Under the pieces are notes generated by a model. It was not told where the DNA came from, did not search any database, and saw only the letters and a list, made by a program, of their open reading frames with translations. The translations under genes and the position numbers were made by a program. Source: Carallia brachiata (Eukaryota > Streptophyta > Magnoliopsida > Malpighiales > Rhizophoraceae). Taken from it: DNA of 64,000 nt. Of the stretch, positions 59,917 to 64,000 are shown piece by piece. The stretch covers positions 1,483,103 through 1,547,102 of the forward strand of contig JADCRB010000004.1 of NCBI GenBank assembly GCA_021464245.1, read 5' to 3'. Position 1 is the stretch's first letter. Each line of letters begins with the position of its first letter.

Positions 59917-60221
59917 GTTATTTAATATTTTTATTTAAAATTATGTTACAATATTTTGTTTTTAATTTTTATTTTGATATTCATAATTTTTTATTTTTTG
60001 TATTTATTGGTTATTTATTTTTAGTGAAATAAATATTATCATATATTTGATATTGATTCTGATTTCAAATTAAAACAAACGATTACAAAAGGTTTTGATT
60101 CCGATTCCTAAATAAACCAAACATGTCATAAAAAAAATCATTCCGTTTCCAATTCCACTTGATTCCAATTCCAATTCCAATTCCGATTTCGATTCCAGCT
60201 CTTAAACCAAACAGCCCCTAA

Positions 60222-63200
60222 CATAAAAACAACTAAACATTTAAATTAACTCTCCTGAAATGCCCCACTCGAAAGGTGAATAGTACTATAATGCGATTGA
60301 ATAGTACGAGTACGACCCGACGAGATCTGATCTTCTCTCCACTGTTCGCACTTGCAAACATTACATTGGAACTTGGAACAGAGTAATTGGAAGTAAGCTG
60401 GATTAAATTGGAATTAAAATGAGATGAAAATTAGAAAAATATACAAAATTTATAAATTGTTAATTGTCGGATGGAAATAACTGTCTTGTTACCCTAAGTC
60501 CGCCAAGTGGTGTTCTTTTAACCATTTAATTGATCACCGCTGTTGCTTTAACCGTTGAAGCTCACGGTCGTTCCAATTTTCCTTCGCCCTCTTCGTCTGC
60601 CTTCTCGCCTCCGCCATCTACCAATAGCTGGAGAACCGCCGGATGCGCCTCAAAGTCCTCCCCTCCACTGCCAAATTGTTATGATACAAATTGTAAAATA
60701 TGAGATTTAAGTTTCACATCAAAAATATAAAATTTTACGTAAGATTTATATAAATTTGGATTCTCTCACTTTTATAGCTAACTTTTGAAGTATGATTTTT
60801 TTAAAATTTATATCAATTAGAGTTATCCACTATTCTCTCAATAACCTACATTGCGTGCGGGTGGTGATGTCGAAATTGCAATATTTGCCTAGGATTAGAT
60901 ATAGTGCAAAGTCAGTTCACGTGGATATAGACTATAGAGCGTGATGGATTATCATGATATAAGTTGTAAGCTATAAAATTTGTGTCCCTCCTACATCGGA
61001 AGTATGGAATTCCAACTTGCGACATATATAGATTTGAATTCTTCCACCCCAATAACTAGCCTCTGTTCCAATCCAAGAGCCTTTCTCCCTTCGCAGATCG
61101 CCGGCGAGAAGTGGCTTTCGGCGAGAGTCGAACAGCGTTCGGGTACTTGCTGGTGCAGTGGGTGATGTCATGAGTCAGGGTTTGGTGTCACAAGAAACCA
61201 ACATTTACGCAGCCGTTTGGTTCCTTATACAAGGAGCTTGTGTTCATCGTGGATACAGAATTGTTCCCCGTCCATATTATGCAAATTTTGCATTTTAATT
61301 AGAACTTATTGAAGAGCAATGGCCAAGAAATTTCCTTGCATGTGAAGAAATTTATTCACAGAGAAACAATTGGATTCTTGAATGATCCTTCTTCGTTCTA
61401 ATTAATTTCGACTGTGATTCAAACTAAGAGATTTGTTGCAAAATACTCCATTACCTATGAGCGGCTCTATTACATGTGGGCTATAACTTATTGGTGAACC
61501 TTGAATACATTTTTTTTCCGTAAAAAAAAGGAAAAAGGGGATGTGCTTTAGTAATTCTATTAGAAAATATTACATCCATTTCTGAAAAAGTGAGAAGTAT
61601 CAAAATACTTATATTATGCGTAATTTGGCCTAACTATAAGTCTTGAGAGCAATCGAATCTAAGACCTCTTTATTGCAAGTGTCTGCAGAAGTGAGATTCC
61701 CAAATAACTTAATTTATATAACGATTTTATAAAAATGACCTAATTATTATTTGTCTTAATCAGAAGTCACTAAAATGTGCATACGTACCTTTAATCCTTC
61801 TAAAGTTTGGTCCCGCAAACAGCAAACAATATTTAAAAGGTCCAAAGGAAGATTAACTTCTTTTCGTGGACAACCAACCACCATCCAACAAAACTTTTCA
61901 ACTTCATTTGCAGTTGGCATACTCGGAAAAGAGTGAAATGACAATTGTGGTTACTGCCAACATAATATTTGCCAAAGGAAAATTATATCAGCTGACTATA
62001 TCATGCTAGCAGGCAGTAGGTATTTAATGTCATTCAGTAACAAAGAATTGAATTTATCCCCACCCATCTCAAGTGGTTTTGTTTTACCAAAAAAATCTCA
62101 AGTGGTTTTGTTCTGTCCTATAGTAGCGACCATCAATACTAATTGAAGGCTTCAACATTGAAGCATGAATTTGACTGTTCCATTGATGATTGAACCGCCT
62201 ACCCATTATTACCCATTATTGCAACAGCACTACTACTTATTCGTAAGTTAAAATATATATATATATATATATGTGACATATAATCTATTTAAAAATACTT
62301 AACAATTTATATCTTTAATTTTAATTTGATAGTATTTTAGTTCCAACTAACCTGTCCCACCAAAATTTTTCAAACAATGCCCACCAAGAATTTTCCAAAC
62401 TGCACTTTTCAAGGATACAATGTGGGTCCCTCGCCGTCCGATGAGATGACACCTACCGGCTCTTCTTGTTTTTATTAAAAAAAAAGAAAAAAAGGTAAAC
62501 CAGTTAGGGTGAGTACATGTAAAAGTGCACAGGGGCATTCTCACGAACCTCGATGTCAATTGGAGTTGCAATCTTTTTCCCCTGCCTTTAGACTTTTAAC
62601 TGGAGAAATCAAAGCAAGGTGCTGCTTGATAGAAAATTGTGCTAGTGGAGCAGGTGAGAAGTTGTTGAAATGCGTTGCGCTCTCATGCCAGATGCTTCAA
62701 TTTTTTCTTTGTTTTGATGTCATCAGAATATTGAATTCTGATTAAGATAGTGATTGGTGGTTGTCTATCTCAAACTAATTGATTAATAATGACAGTAGAT
62801 GTTCATTTTGTCAAGTTCCTGTCAAATCAAATTTATAGAAAAAGCAATCGGTTGAACCTGGTAACTACTTTGTGAGAATTCACGCACCTTCCATTCCATC
62901 CCTCAATTCACCATAATATCAGTAAAGGAGCCAATAGAAACATACAACAGGCACCAAATTAAACATATGCTGCCAAATATATTGATTGTGGGGTGTCCAT
63001 ATTTTTACATAATCATGCAATTCTTTGGCTAATAATTGATACTATAATGTGACGTATGCTTTTCTTGTATACCTTTTCTCATGAAAATTCAGCTTGGCTT
63101 GAATCGTCTGTCGAGGCCATGAGACCAAATGAACCTTTTTTTTTTATGCACAAAATGATGGAAGCTTCAAAAAATAAGCCAGGACCAGAAGAACAACAAG

Positions 63201-63235
63201 TAGACATCATAGTTGATCACCGTCCAATTCTCCTC
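60222..63235. other. Intergenic DNA with coding-like scraps
   Basis: 60560-60680 and 61080-61310 are less AT-rich and coding-like. The second contains a 48-codon stop-free piece on the plus strand from 61158 (GDVMSQGL..., ending at TAA). I could not assign either. 60700-61010 resembles a solo LTR or similar dispersed repeat. The rest shows no gene; the part nearest 63236 is probably the kinase 3' UTR. Confidence 0.4.
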
Positions 63236-64000
63236 CTACTCATTCGTGAGATTTTGGGGAGAGCTGAAACCGTTTTCGATATTGTCATAAAGGGCAGAAT
63301 CTGAATAAGACACCAGAGGTAGAGGCAACTTGATCCGATGTCTCCAACCGCGGCGGCGTCTGCCGTGCCTGTGGGTCTGGCGTCCACTTTCTTCATTCAG
63401 ATCCTTCTGTCCTTCACTTTTCACTATTTCCTCTCTTCCAAAGCATCCGTCGATGCCTTCTTCACTGGGTGCTATGTACACAAATGGCTCGGCAACATCA
63501 TCAAAATCCTGAAGGGACTCCAAGACCTTGACAACATCGCTAATTGTGGGCCTAGGCTTCGGATGATGGCTCAGGCATTTGTAAGCTAATGTAGCCGCCA
63601 TTTGAACTCCCTTGATGGAATATTGCCCTTCAAGTCTTGGGTCTATAAACCTGTCAAGCTTGTTGGGGTCCTTCAACACAGGCCTTGCCCATTCCACCAG
63701 GCTCTGTGCTCGTCCTGGACGCGTGTCATCCATTGATCGCCTGCCTGTTAGCAACTCTAACAGAACTACCCCAAAGCTGTACACATCGCTCATAGTTGTC
63801 AGGTGACCTGCCACGCATTAGGATATTGACATTGGATTGGTTTAGGTTCCATGAATTCTGAAGTTCAAGCAGCAAAGAATTCATAGTTTTACATTTATCA
63901 GAGAAAAGGGAGATCAGAATTAATCACATCCATTAATTACCAGTCATGACATACTCGGGGGCAGCATAACCTTGAGTGCCCATTACACGCGTGGTCACAT
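63236..64000 (-). CDS. Receptor-like cytoplasmic kinase (RLCK-VII type), 3' part only
   Basis: Two exons are visible: 63807-63236 (last, with stop) and 64000-63941, which runs off the window. The outer exon encodes [18 protein letters not shown], the activation segment and P+1 loop. The last exon continues with [37 protein letters not shown], and LAYKCLSH followed by KPRPT, which are kinase subdomains IX-XI as in PBS1-like/RIPK kinases. A basic tail with GRRRRGW follows. The junction is GT-AG and keeps the frame. RLCK-VII kinases act at the plasma membrane downstream of receptor kinases in immune and growth signalling. The exact member cannot be named, and the N-lobe, catalytic loop and any acylation site lie outside the window. 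Confidence 0.88.

Larger units (their letters stand above)
59234..60218. mobile_element. Large Tourist-like element with TAA target duplication
   Basis: The left end GGGGGTGTTTGGTTGAC and the right end AACCAAACAGCCCC are terminal inverted repeats. TAA flanks both ends (59231-59233 and 60219-60221). Subterminal GGGAAT repeats on the left (about 59264-59288) face ATTCC repeats on the right (about 60150-60195), making a second inverted layer. The 985-bp interior is AT-rich and holds (TAA)n and (TTA)n microsatellites. No transposase is present. Confidence 0.82.

Noticed and set aside
63330..63806. Plus-strand frames over the kinase exon
   Set aside because: They are antisense shadows of the minus-strand RLCK exon, whose frame matches kinase motifs.
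1..64000. tRNA, rRNA or CRISPR features
   Set aside because: No cloverleaf-compatible tRNA, rRNA segment or regularly spaced identical repeats were found; the tRNA-like text at 21599-21743 is SINE-like and lacks a full tRNA.

Overview
The window is nuclear DNA from a flowering plant, most likely a core eudicot. It is AT-rich, its genes are intron-rich with GT-AG junctions, and it carries plant-only families (AP2/ERF, PORR, DUF1677, DICER-LIKE 3, an RLCK). Between the genes lies dense transposon debris: MULE-like, hAT-like, Tourist-like and retroposed elements, plus microsatellites. No bacterial, organellar, rRNA, tRNA or CRISPR feature was seen.

Layout. 1-6.8 kb is a transposon field. It holds a Tourist-like element swollen by a ~1 kb pyrimidine minisatellite, a Pack-MULE-like element with ~390 bp inverted arms around a broken BIR2-type receptor-kinase fragment, and a second long-TIR element with a 10-bp target duplication. 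6.8-8.1 kb (minus) is a PORR-domain organelle RNA-splicing factor. 8.1-15.5 kb is repeat-rich and includes a hAT-like element. 15.6-16.2 kb (plus) is a subgroup-II ERF gene. 18.7-19.5 kb is a polyadenylated retroposon with an 11-bp target duplication. 21.9-26.7 kb (minus) is an SNM1-family nuclease gene with UBZ and SAM domains, 10 exons. 29.0-40.0 kb (minus) is a full-length DCL3 gene with 24 coding exons. 46.5-51.3 kb (minus) is a CID7-type PAM2/CUE/Smr gene. 57.5-57.9 kb (plus) is a DUF1677 gene. 59.2-60.2 kb is a large Tourist-like element. 63.2-64.0 kb (minus) is the 3' part of an RLCK-VII kinase that runs off the window.

How the parts relate. The genes are not an operon and have unrelated roles. 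DCL3 makes the 24-nt siRNAs that silence transposons by RNA-directed DNA methylation, and here it sits among the kinds of elements it acts on, including inverted repeats that could fold into dsRNA. SNM1 is DNA repair, CID7 is mRNA binding, PORR is organelle intron splicing, ERF is transcription and the RLCK is signalling.

Caution for users. I rebuilt exons by hand from splice sites and recalled family consensus. Nine single-base deletions (never insertions) break the reading frame in the PORR, SNM1 and DCL3 genes, several of them in short homopolymers. Splice sites and the remaining frames are intact, so under-called bases in the assembly are likelier than three dying genes, but this is inference. 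All domain calls come from reading the sequence; no search was run.
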